64,000 nucleotides of DNA from Saposhnikovia divaricata (lineage: Eukaryota > Streptophyta > Magnoliopsida > Apiales > Apiaceae): assembly GCA_036435485.1 (NCBI GenBank), contig CM071598.1:40438501-40502500 (forward strand), given 5' to 3'. Shown here piece after piece: positions 34,158 through 43,884 of the stretch. The notes beneath the pieces are model-generated. The model was not told the origin of the DNA. It searched no databases and saw only the letters and a list, made by a program, of their open reading frames with translations. Numbering within the stretch: position 1 is the stretch's first letter; each line of letters begins with the position of its first letter. The position numbers and the translations under genes were made by a program.

Positions 34158-35413
34158 TGCGACTGGCGGGGTTGGGCAATGCCAACCTCCGCCAAATTGC
34201 TAGTTTCGAGGAGTTTTTGAAAATCGACTTTGTTTCGTTTCCCGTTTCTCTCATTTTCATCTTCTGTTTCCATCTTTGCTATCTCCGAGTTGCGCTTCTG
34301 TGTTCCACTTTTCATTGTTTCACATACCACTCCTGTACTATTTCTTTCAATCCTCTTCCATCTATTCCCAACATTCAGGTTTTTTGAGCTCTCATTAGAT
34401 CCTGGTGAAGTACTTATTTTTTGAGCAGTGGTTGGATTTACAAGCATTTCCTCCCCCGTCTTATTTTCTTTAACGATCTTCGAACTTGCTTCCAACAGGA
34501 CTACTCCTTGTTCTCCTTCTTTCCTCCTCAAGTTCTTCTCTAGTTCAACCTCCAGGATCCTTTCCTTTTGGTTCATTAATATGTTGCTAGCTTGTTTATC
34601 CTTCTCATCCTTTTCCTTCGTCATGAACAATTGTCTCCTGTTGGTTTTAATCTGGGCTAGTTGTTCGGCTTTTTTTGCGTGCCCCTTTCTTGGAGTTGCC
34701 CTTAAGTATATGCCCTAGCCTAGCTTTTCCTGTTTATCTTCTTCTGATACATTGGCACAATCCTTCTCAGAGTGGCCAATAATGCCACAAGCAAATCAAA
34801 AATAGGGTAGTCTCTCATATTTGTATTCTATTTTGACCTTATTCCCTGATTTATCTTTAATCCATTGGTGCCGACGAAGAGGACGCTCTATATCAATCAT
34901 GATTCTAATGCGGCGATACCGTTCAAGTCCCAATACATCTTCTTCAATCTCCATGAAATCCCCTACACCAGCTGTCAAGGACTTAACATCTGCATCTGAT
35001 CTGCAGTTGAGAGGGAGTTTGCAAACTCTAATCCAAAAAGGAGAGTGATTGAGATTAACTACTTCTGGTTGTTCGTTTCCCAGTACCTCTCTAATAACAA
35101 GCAATTGATTTTCCCAGCACCATGGTTTGCCGTTCAGAACTATATCCTTATCTCTCCAATGAAAAAATTGAAAAGCATATAGATTAGGAGCGATTACCTT
35201 AATCACCATGTCGTTTGATGGTAGCCATACTTTCTTTATGGTCTTTTTGAAGGCCTCGACATTGTATGACCGTTCTGTGATTAGCCTTCCCATGAGCAAA
35301 AGAGATAACTTGTCTTTTGTGTTTGAATCCTCTATATTTCCTAAATCCACCAGATCCTCTTCATCATCCCCTAATTTGAGTGATGAACATTTGTTTATGA
35401 TATCATCAGCCAT
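34154..35413 (-). pseudogene. LINE ORF1: DUF4283 and CCHC RNA-binding protein
   Basis: The ATG at 35413 opens 205 codons with the DUF4283 domain (RSYNVEAFKKTIKKVW, FHWRDKDIVLNGKPWCWEN, PFWIRVCKLPLNCRS). TGA at 34796-34798 sits where the first Cys of the knuckle is expected; CGIIGHSEKDC follows in frame. A second stop (TAG near 34720) precedes an open, Lys/Glu-rich tail (34154-34630) in the same frame. ORF1 proteins of plant L1 elements coat the RNA. Two stops disable this copy. Confidence 0.85.
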
Positions 35414-35549
35414 CTACTAAAGTCGGCCGTCGAAGACGGAGATCTGGCTTTTCTTTCGAAGGAGAGCCGCCCTGTCTTTCGAGGGAGAATCCTAGGGAGA
35501 AAACCACGCGCACCACGCGCTAGTTAGCTTAACATCTATGATCTATATT

Positions 35550-35566
35550 TTCCTCTTACGTTATAT
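35550..35566. repeat. LINE target-site duplication, 5' side
   Basis: One mismatch to 30124-30140 over 17 bp. Confidence 0.88.
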
Positions 35567-36700
35567 AAGGATATAATAAGAATATAATTGATAAAAATTA
35601 TTAAATAAGTAATATAATATTAATGTTAGTACATGGTCAAAAAATATTATTAAGTATTGTGGCATGTGAATTTGATATTCGAAATAAAAAATAAATAAAT
35701 AATATTTGATTAGTTGTTCGAGTAATCACCCGATTTCCGAGTACTTATTTGTTTTTAAAACATATCGAATTGAATCGATTTCTAATTTGTAAAACCTCGA
35801 CAAAAAAATCTTTTAGTAAATTTTTAATTAAAAAAGAAATGAGATTATATGTAGAGAAAAAGGACCCTAAGATTGCTCTCAGGAACTTTTCCTGAGATAC
35901 TCACAAAATATACTTTCAATTTGATTGGACCCGTAAGGTTAATTAAAAAAAAATTCTGTTTTTACTTGCCCATATCATATTTATATATAAATTTCATGTA
36001 TCTCAAAAAATTTACTTGAGATACATTCCTGAGATACGCTCCCCAATATCTTATATGTATCCGGGAATGTACAAATATTCTTCAAGCTATCTACATATTT
36101 GCCACAATCTAGAATGTTCTTTATACTTTTAATATTGTTTCTATTTTATTCTTTTAATTTTGTAAGGTACTATCACTCTCTTTACTTTTTAAAAGCTAAT
36201 AATAATATCAACAAATATTAAAATTATCCTCTAAAATATGTAAAAATGATTTGAAATACCCTATATTTTTTTCCTAAATCATAATATCCTATATTCTTCC
36301 TTTTCAATTTGAGTACAAAATATTCAATATTTTATACTCCTTAAAATACTATTAGTTGATTTTTGTGCAGTAGGCTCGTGAATCGTTGTTCTAGTCAAAC
36401 TAACGGTAAAATAATTGAATGGAAAGAGACGGGAAATGAAAAAAAGTTAAAATTGGGGTGGGGTTGGTGACATTGGCATGTGAATATTATCATCAGGAAT
36501 CCTCATGTAGCAAAAAAAATTAACCAAGGCAGGCGTTTTTCCCGAGAAATTTGTAATATTCAATGTGGCAGTAAATAAAAATGCATTTCTAATTATATTA
36601 AATGCAACGCATAATATCTGCTTAATATTGATAATCTGATATTAATTGCATTAAAGAAATGAAAATGTAAACAGCTTTTTCTGAGCCTGTTCTCCACCCA
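35567..36700. other. AT-rich interval upstream of MIR159, no gene
   Basis: 35567-35800 continues the sequence interrupted by the LINE and again has GAGTACTT/TTCGAG words. The remainder is AT-rich; 36400-36700 is presumably distal MIR159 promoter. I see no coding region. Confidence 0.55.
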
Positions 36701-36741
36701 CCCCCACTTATCTTTTCTCCTCCCTAAGCTGGTCCTCTCAT

Positions 36742-36749
36742 TATATAAA
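36742..36749 (+). promoter_or_regulatory. TATA box of the MIR159 transcription unit
   Basis: TATATAAA is followed by a C/T-rich stretch with CTCTCAC and TTCATTCTCCTC, a usual plant transcription start context ~30 bp on, about 430 bp upstream of the hairpin. The tract 36701-36730 is also pyrimidine-rich. Confidence 0.6.
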
Positions 36750-36949
36750 TCCCCCCTCCCTTTCACTCTCACATATTCATTCTCCTCTTCTCTCATTTTT
36801 ATGTAGTAGGTCTGTAAATGAAAAATTTTTCAGATATAAATCTAGCTTGGAGTCTAATTTTCTTGTATCCTTTTCCATGGTCTATTATATATAAAGATAA
36901 ATGCTTTTTTTTTTAATTATATTTGTGTAAAGGGTCTGTGTAAACATCC

Positions 36950-37171
36950 ATGGATCTTAAGTTTCATGGGTGTTTTCTGGATCTTGATAGTGCTAGCTCT
37001 ATAGTTTTTTGTAGGGTTTGCGCAAATTACTATTTATTTTCTGTTTTATGTTTCAGTTTTCTTCTCAATTTATTGCATGATTTGTTTGTGTTTTTTAAAG
37101 GATGTTATTGTTCATGGCTGGGATCTTTTGTTAAGTGTGTGTGTTTTAGGGTTTGGAAGATAGGGTTTTGA
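36950..37171 (+). other. 73-codon ORF in the 5' part of the pri-miR159
   Basis: ATG at 36950; the frame ends at the base of the hairpin. The peptide is Cys/Phe/Leu-rich (FSVLCFSFLLNLLHDLFVFF) and partly hydrophobic. Some plant primary microRNAs encode short regulatory peptides from this position, but this could equally be chance or lie in an intron. Confidence 0.25.
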
Positions 37172-37346
37172 GTGGAGCTCTCTGAAGTCCAATAGAGGAA
37201 CTAACAGGAGAGATAAAGCTGCTGATCTATGGATCCCCCAGCCCTAATCAAATTTGAAAAATTTTAGGGTTGCGGCTTGCATATGTCAGGAGCTGCATTA
37301 CCCTTGTTCAGATCCTTGTTTGGATTGAAGGGAGCTCTACACCTCT
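37168..37346 (+). ncRNA. MIR159: MIR159 precursor hairpin
   Basis: The 3' arm carries miR159 (37319-37339; TTGGATTGAAGGGAGCTCTA after a leading T). The 5' arm carries its partner, GAGCTCTCTGAAGTCCAATA, starting near 37175. The long stem also shows the second conserved duplex of the miR159/319 family, AGCTGCTGATCTATGG against CATATGTCAGGAGCTGC. A loop-proximal stem is AGCCCTAA with TTAGGGTT. The precursor of ~179 nt is the usual length. miR159 directs cleavage of GAMYB-like MYB mRNAs in flower and seed development. The locus looks intact and is the only clear host gene in the window. Confidence 0.95.
37319..37339 (+). ncRNA. miR159: Mature miR159 (21 nt)
   Basis: T followed by TTGGATTGAAGGGAGCTCTA, as in the miR159a type of many dicots. 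The 5' base is U, which favours AGO1 loading. It is followed by a long CT run (37343-37360). Confidence 0.95.
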
Positions 37347-38645
37347 CTCTCTCTCTCTCACTTAAATTTCTCTCTTTCTTTCTCTCTCCCTCTAATCTCT
37401 CCATCACACACATGTGTTTTGCAAAGAGTTTACCACAAGCAGATAAAATGATAGATTCCAATTGATAAGATGATAGATTTATGTCTTGATATGTACAGAT
37501 CTAACTTTACTTTGTTTTTTTACAGGATCTAACACACTTTCCTTTTTTGATATGTATGGTCCTTGAGGGAAGTGAAATAGTAACTTCTTTCCAGTCCATT
37601 TTTCATATTTATAAATTGTCTATGTGCAGGAGAATAGGTGTAAATGAATCTAACGGTAGCTACCGAAGCCAGATGTTCGGATTTGTTGATTTTTAGGATG
37701 AAAGCGATGTTTTATCTTAAGTTTTGTTTAGGAGAGTTTTTGTGTTTTGGTTTGTTGATTTAGATCTCAACTCATGTACTGTAGTACTATTTCAAGAATG
37801 AAAAATGTTTTGTATTTTTCTGTTCGTATTCTAGTGAATTTTATGTTTTTTGTTGCAAAATTGCGATTGTAATGGCAAGAGCAGAAAATATAGCTACTAC
37901 CGAAATGAATGCTTTTTAGCTATTTCAAATGCGATTAATAAGAAATAAAAATACGGATTAATCGATAACATAATTGGATAACAATGTACTAATAAATCAT
38001 CATGCAATTGTAACGGTCTGTTTTGTAACGTAGCCAATTGTAATGAGCTGTCTGTTTTGTAACGTACCCAATTGTAATGAACATTTAGTTAAAACATGCG
38101 GTGATTTTGAAAAAAGAGATGCGAAGCTTGGCGTTTTCTCCTTTTGGCATCTAACATGTCTGAAGATTTTCTTTCGGTGCTGGGTCATGTCTGAGGATTC
38201 TCTTTTAGTAGTCAAAAAAAATCTATTACTCCCAGTTTCTGAGGGTTCATGTACCAAACTCTTGGTATCCTAAGTTCTTGCCACCCAACATGTTCAAGGA
38301 CCAACATGGCTTCTTGCTACCAATTAACACAATAAATTCGAAAAACGAGATTTAAGTGAATTTATGGTTTAATTACAAGTGAAGCGTTTCAAAATAGCAT
38401 CAAGTGAAGCGTTTCAAAATAACATCCGAGAATAATTTTAAAAATTGGAAATCTAAAGCATGTGTGTTTTGGTACCACCATTTCGAAATTTTGATAGAAA
38501 CAATTCCACCACCATGTGGACGATTCAGTAGACACTTCTTCATTACAATTCGATAATTTAAATGCAGGTGAATATCCTACTGTATTTGATTGAGATTAAT
38601 GAAAATAGTGAAAGTACTGTACAGTTAAATTTCGTTAAATTAGTA
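37347..38645 (+). other. MIR159 3' region and intergenic sequence
   Basis: A CT microsatellite (37343-37360) and T/C-rich sequence follow the hairpin and may be the 3' part of the primary transcript. Further on are a near-duplicate of CTGTTTTGTAACGTA.CCAATTGTAATGA (38018-38077) and a 26-bp direct repeat with core AGTGAAGCGTTTCAAAATA (38379-38430). No gene is seen. Confidence 0.55.
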
Positions 38646-38650
38646 CTCGA

Positions 38651-39574
38651 TGTTATGTCCAAATCTTGGCATAATTCCTAAATAGGTCCCTAAATAGGTC
38701 TATTGGACTTAAATAGTGGTCCATAATTTATAATGAACCTAAAAATGAAGATTGGCCACCAAAGCCCACCACCAGGAGCTAGTCCAACATTGTACCAAAC
38801 ACAATATTCTTTATAAAAGTTTGCGATCACGAGCCACGGGTCGAGTTCGCTAAGCAGCCCCCAATATGGGATTGCACCTGCCTCATCTCTCTACAAGGTC
38901 CAGTGTTGCCTAGCGTATTCTTATTATGAAGGCTCATGATTAAGCCCAGCGAGGTCGCATGAGTAGATATGAAGGCTCATAGACATAGTTAAGCCTAGCG
39001 AGGTCGCATGAGTAGATATGAAGGCTCATAACCAACCCCAATGTGGTCGCATGAGTAGATATGAAGGCTCATAGTTAAGCCTAGTGTGGTCACATGAGTG
39101 TAATTATCTCTATACTTGGGACCACCTCTCATGACTAAGCCCAATGAGGTCGCATGTGAGGCCCTCGTAAGCTTCTCCATTAGCCTCGCCAGTGAGGCCT
39201 CGTGATTCTAGCATCATGTTAGTCAAAGGTAAACTTTATTGGGCCGTGTGAGCCCATAAATGTTTAGTGGACTTGGGTCAAAATGGATTTCCAGAAATCG
39301 TAGCCCGTCTAGGTAACTTCTTCTCCAAGAACAATGTGTGGCTTGACTCCCTATAAAAGGGTACGTAGGCCTCTTGTTAGGATTGATTGACAGTTGGCTG
39401 CAAGGGAGAATAAACAGTTTTTCTTTGACATTCAACGAATAAACAAACAAAATCAGCCACAAAAATCATCAATCTCCTTCCGTGTTCTTCGTGTTCTTAG
39501 CAAAATATCCGTATTTTGCGTCGTGATTCCAGTAACCTCCATAAATATTGTTAAACCAATTTCTCCCTATAACA
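38651..39574 (+). mobile_element. Solo LTR, 924 bp
   Basis: It starts TGTTATGTCC and ends CCCTATAACA. It is flanked on both sides by CTCGA (38646-38650 and 39575-39579). TATAAAA lies at 39352-39358 with AATAAA downstream (39410). No internal region or second LTR is present, so it is the product of LTR-LTR recombination of a complete insertion. The family is not recognised. Confidence 0.9.
38926..39105. repeat. Four ~44-bp tandem repeats in the solo LTR
   Basis: Units begin at 38926, 38970, 39019 and 39062 with TGAAGGCTCAT and contain GGTCGCATGAGTAGATA. The second has a ~6-bp insertion. They lie upstream of the TATA box, where LTR enhancers usually sit. Confidence 0.88.
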
Positions 39575-39579
39575 CTCGA

Positions 39580-39814
39580 TAAATTAATAATCTCTCTAAG
39601 TTAATAATTTTCTCCGGTCCCAACTTGGGCCAATTCAAAAAAGGTCAATTTCGATAAGATAATAAGATAATATTTTTTTTTAAAAATCCTATATAAATAT
39701 ATGGTCCCAATAATATTATAAATTAATAAGTTCTTTATAATCATAAAAATATATGTATTTATCCTTTTGTAAAATATGATTCTAGGGTTCTTAAAATTGA
39801 ATCTATATGAAACT
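39580..39814. other. Interval between solo LTR and TRIM-like element
   Basis: 235 bp of AT-rich sequence, part of the possible DNA-transposon remnant. No gene. Confidence 0.5.
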
Positions 39815-41137
39815 TGTAACAACCCGACTTTTCGGACTATTAATTCTAAATTGAAAACTAACAATAAAGTACATTTTATTAATCAAAAATTCTATTACAA
39901 AGATAACTATTACAAAAGCGCAGCTAATGATGACAATTTACTCCGAATCTAAGATCCTTGAAATCCAATGCTATCCCACTCGATCTTACACCGAACCTGA
40001 AAATTGTAAGTAATGAGCTATACAGCCCAGCAAGTAACCAATCGATCTAACTAGTAAGGCCAAGTAACACGTACATATAAAGATAGTATAATTCAATACA
40101 ATACAATAACGATATACGAAACAATCACTTACGATGCACTTATTCTTATTCGATAGCACATAACAACAATAACAATAACTTGAAACCCACAATTCATACC
40201 ACGACCATTACAACCCGGTGATAACGGTCCTAAATTTTCAGAAAACTGTCACTACAACCCGGTGACTCGGTCCTAAGTCTTTATTTTCGCAAACCATGGC
40301 ATAAATCAGAGTTTCAAGACTATTGCTTACACATAACAAATATACTATAACACATATCAATTCAAAATAAATAATCACTTAGCCCAAGTTTTAATAATCA
40401 AATATACACATATAACACATAATTTTGAACACACTAGAAAGAACGATCAGAAACTTACCTCTATGCGGAAACTCAAGAATCAAATCATCCTAGATCATGT
40501 ATTCAATTCTGACCAGATCTGTATTTTGCATTTTTGACCCTCTAAACGACATTTTCTTGAAAAACTCAAAGAACGAAAGTTGTAGAACATGAAAATATCT
40601 TTCCGAAAAGTCCAGAATCAATGAATTCCGACTTACGATGAATTTTCTACGAATTTTATAAAACTGCTGAATTATGTGTGAAGGAGACCTACGAATTTTG
40701 TTATAAAAGATGGAGAAGGAGAATATGATGTATTTATAATGTCTTGCAAACCCTAATTAAATAAGGTAATTCTAAAAATTAATCCTAATAATTTTACAAC
40801 CTCCCCAAGTAATTCTTAAAATAAAATATCCTATTTATGATATCAATCTTCTAAAATTTTCTCACGCTTCTTTCCCATAATAACAAATCTTATCTTTGAT
40901 TAACTAACTTGTACAAAAAGAAATTAATGCTCTAAATAAGAATTAATCTAGTATATTTTTAAAACTCTAATTCCAATTTTACTAATTATCCTAGTTTTAG
41001 AATCTCATCTATATTTTAGACTAATATCTTCAAATTCAATTTTAATACCTAACTTTTTAGTAATTTTTTTATTCATTTTCTATTATTCTTTTATTATTAT
41101 TATTATTATTATTATTCTAAAATAACGGGATATTACA
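39815..41137 (-). repeat. Left LTR of the TRIM-like element
   Basis: Contains a 68-codon minus-strand frame (39986-40192) that recurs identically in the right LTR; it is Cys/Tyr-rich and not a recognised gene. It ends in (ATT)n followed by AACGGGATATTACA. Confidence 0.9.
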
Positions 41138-41302
41138 TACTACCCTCCTTAAAAAGAATTCGGCCCCCAAATTCTCAAACTCTTATATTCCAAATGTTTG
41201 TGACACATCTATTCTACGCATCTACACCTAAACGAAAGTCTATAGGATCGCATCCTAGAGAATGTACTAGTCCCATACCTAATACACTCCGAAGGACAGC
41301 CT

Positions 41303-41314
41303 GCTCTGATACCA
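41303..41314 (-). other. Primer-binding site of the TRIM-like element
   Basis: Minus-strand TGGTATCAGAGC, complementary to the initiator tRNA-Met 3' end. Confidence 0.9.
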
Positions 41315-41316
41315 AC

Positions 41317-42590
41317 TGTAACAGCCCGACTTTTCGGACTATTAATTCTAAATTGAAAACTAACAATAAAGTACATTTTATTAATCAAAAATTCTATTAC
41401 AAAGATAACTATTACAAAAGCGCAGCTAATGATGACAATTTACTCCGAATCTAAGATCCTTGAAATCCAATGCTATCCCACTCGATCTTACACCGAACCT
41501 GAAAATTGTAAGTAATGAGCTATACAGCCCAGCAAGTAACCAATCGATCTAACTAGTAAGGCCAAGTAACACGTACATATAAAGATAGTATAATTCAATA
41601 CAATACAATAACGATATACGAAACAATCACTTACGATGCACTTATTCTTATTCGATAGCACATAACAACAATAACAATAACTTGAAACCCACAATTCATA
41701 CCACGACCACTACAACCCGGTGATAACGGTCCTAAATTTTCAGAAAACTGTCACTACAACCCGGTGACTCGGTCCTAAGTCTTTATTTTCGCAAACCATG
41801 GCATAAATCAGAGTTTCAAGACTATTGCTTACACATAACAAATATACTATAACACATATCAATTCAAAATAAATAATCACTTAGCCCAAGTTTTAATAAT
41901 CAAATATACACATATAACACATAATTTTGAACACACTAGAAAGAACGATCAGAAACTTACCTCTATGCGGAAACTCAAGAATCAAATCATCCTAGATCAT
42001 GTATTCAATTCTGACCAGATCTGTATTTTGCATTTTTGACCCTCTAAACGACATTTTCTTGAAAAACTCAAAGAACGAAAGTTGTAGAACATGAAAATAT
42101 CTTTCCGAAAAGTCCAGAATCAATGAATTCCGACTTACGATGAATTTTCTACGAATTTTATAAAACTGCTGAATTATGTGTGAAGGAGACCTACGAATTT
42201 TGTTATAAAAGATGGAGAAGGAGAATATGATGTATTTATAATGTCTTACAAACCCTAATTAAATAAGGTAATTCTAAAAATTAATCCTAATAATTTTACA
42301 ACCTCCCCAAGTAATTCTTAAAATAAAATATCCTATTTATGATATCAATCTTCTAAAATTTTCTCACGCTTCTTTCCCATAATAACAAATCTTATCTTTG
42401 ATTAACTAACTTGTACAAAAAGAAATTAATGCTCTAAATAAGAATTAATCTAGTATATTTTTAAAACTCTAATTCCAATTTTACTAATTATCCTAGTTTT
42501 AGAATCTCATCTATATTTTAGACTAATATCTTCAAATTCAATTTTAATACCTAACTTTTTAGTAATTTTTTTATTCATTTTCTATTATTC

Positions 42591-42643
<53 letters not shown>

Positions 42644-42663
42644 TAAAATAACGGGATATTACA
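41317..42663 (-). repeat. Right LTR of the TRIM-like element
   Basis: 24 bp longer than the left copy because the (ATT)n run near 42590-42642 has about eight more units. Confidence 0.9.
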
Positions 42664-43521
42664 AACTCATCCTTAACCCTCTTTATTGCATTTAAAAGTT
42701 CGGATGTGGTGTTTTCGTAAAGCATTAAAATGTTATTTTTCAATGTTTTTGATGTCTCTTGAGTGCTTGTTTACATACAAACGATTCCAAAAATATTGTT
42801 TTTATCTTTGTTATCATCTAAATATACATAAATATTTACTTTGAATCTCGATAATACTCATTCAATTTGTAAAATATTATATATTGAATTAATTGAATTA
42901 AGTATAACACATAAATTGTACAATTTATTCTACTTAAATGTATATAATTGGAAATTAATTTTTTTTGATGTCAAAAATTCTTTATAAATTAATAATTAAT
43001 AATTTATCGATTAATTAATCCCTCTTTAAATTAATAGAATTCTCTAATCCCGACTATATTAATTTATAGAGGTTTTACCGTACAATGAAATTTAAATCGT
43101 GCTACGAGTTTTTTTTTGAAATTTCATTTATTTCTCAATTTCATTACCAGGTATTTGAAGCAGAATTTAAAATTCCAATTTGAGAAAGATCCTCATTTTT
43201 AACTCAACTTTATGATTGAAAAAATGGATGAAAACTGTAACCAGACCAAATCGATAGAACGGTGTGATAACAGAATGGTTTTATTCCTATAACCAAATTG
43301 AAAAACTGAACCGCTAAATTAATACTATATATAAAATTAAAATTTTATCATATAAAATATATATTACATTATTTATGATGATAGAAAGTGAGAAACTGAA
43401 CCAAGTAAATTAAGTTATACTAATGAACATGACAAATAGAAGGTGTTTACTCGTGTAAATGGAAGAGAAGCTTCTTATATACATTAATTACTAATATTAT
43501 CATAGGATTTTCATAGAGTAT
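42664..43521. other. AT-rich interval, no gene
   Basis: Part of the possible DNA-transposon remnant to 43084, then anonymous sequence. Nothing coding. Confidence 0.5.
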
Positions 43522-43884
43522 AGGGCATGATTCTGGTGAGAACATGTATATGTTGGAAAAGTACGAGAATACCATATTAAGAGGGCTCCGTCAAGGGCAT
43601 CAAATACGAAAAAATCTTATAAATCTATCCTCTATCCATTCATCAAATTTTTTTTTTTTTTTTTAAAAAAAAAGTGATGACGAGGCAGCAAATTTTTTTA
43701 AAATTTTTTTAAACCTTTTTTTTATGAATGGATTGAGGGTATAATCATAAGATTTCTTTTGTGAAGGTGCCCCTAGCGGTGCCCTTTAAAATAGCTTAAT
43801 GTGATTAATATGTGGGTTCTCACATTGTTCTCACTGTTCTCGTACTAACATATTAACATGTGTTCTCATTAGAGTGTGACTCTC
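43522..43884. mobile_element. Outer MITE with GTGAGAACATG/GTACGAGAA inverted ends
   Basis: GGTGAGAACATGTATATGTT...AGTACGAGAA on the left is mirrored by TTCTCGTACTAACATATTAA...CATGTGTTCTCATTAG on the right. This gives ~50-bp imperfect TIRs. The centre is occupied by a second MITE. The TSD is not resolved. Confidence 0.65.
43581..43786. mobile_element. Inner MITE (Tourist/Harbinger-like), TSD TAA
   Basis: The left end GAGGGCTCCGTCAAGGGCA pairs with the right end TGCCCCTAGCGGTGCCCTT. Complementarity continues ~65 bp inward (AAATCTTAT, CCATTCAT). TAA flanks both sides (43578-43580, 43787-43789). An A/T homopolymer loop lies at 43650-43672. The 3-bp TWA duplication suggests the PIF/Harbinger superfamily. 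Confidence 0.8.

Larger units (their letters stand above)
30141..35549 (-). mobile_element. L1-type LINE, ~5.4 kb, decayed
   Basis: Minus strand: ~135-bp 5' leader, ORF1 (DUF4283 plus CCHC), ORF2 (endonuclease, RT, zf-RVT, RNase H) and a short A tail (30141-30148), bounded by a 17-bp TSD. The element reaches its apparent 5' end, so it is near full length, but an internal stretch of the RT N-terminal region is missing near 32820-32990. Stops, frameshifts and two lost catalytic aspartates make it dead. Confidence 0.92.
39815..42663 (-). mobile_element. TRIM/LARD-like LTR element: long LTRs, 179-bp interior
   Basis: LTRs 39815-41137 (1323 bp) and 41317-42663 (1347 bp) have TGTAA...TTACA ends. 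By eye they differ by three substitutions and by the length of an (ATT)n run. The interior of only 179 bp holds, on the minus strand, a PBS for initiator tRNA-Met (41303-41314) two bases from the LTR and a purine-rich tract next to 41137. Flanks are AACT on both sides (39811-39814, 42664-42667), a 4-bp duplication, or 5 bp AAACT if one A is shared. There is no gag or pol, so it must be mobilised in trans. Confidence 0.9.
38619..43084. mobile_element. Possible DNA-transposon remnant hosting the two LTR insertions
   Basis: TGTACAGTTAAA at 38619 and the complement of TTTTACCGTACA at 43073-43084 could be terminal inverted repeats. AAATTAATA words lie just inside both ends, and the CTCGATAAATTAATAATCTC sequence is split by the solo LTR. 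I could not find a target-site duplication. Confidence 0.3.

Noticed and set aside
37277..37465. 62-codon frame overlapping the miR159 hairpin 3' arm
   Set aside because: It overlaps the mature microRNA and a CT microsatellite (Leu-Ser repeats), so it is unlikely to be a peptide gene.
39986..40192. 68-codon frame repeated at 41488-41694
   Set aside because: It occurs in both LTRs of the TRIM-like element; Cys/Tyr-rich with no family resemblance and AT-driven.
43577..43789. TTAA (piggyBac-like) target-site duplication for the inner MITE
   Set aside because: TTAA flanks are possible, but the two TIRs align base for base only if the TSD is TAA, so a PIF/Harbinger origin fits better.
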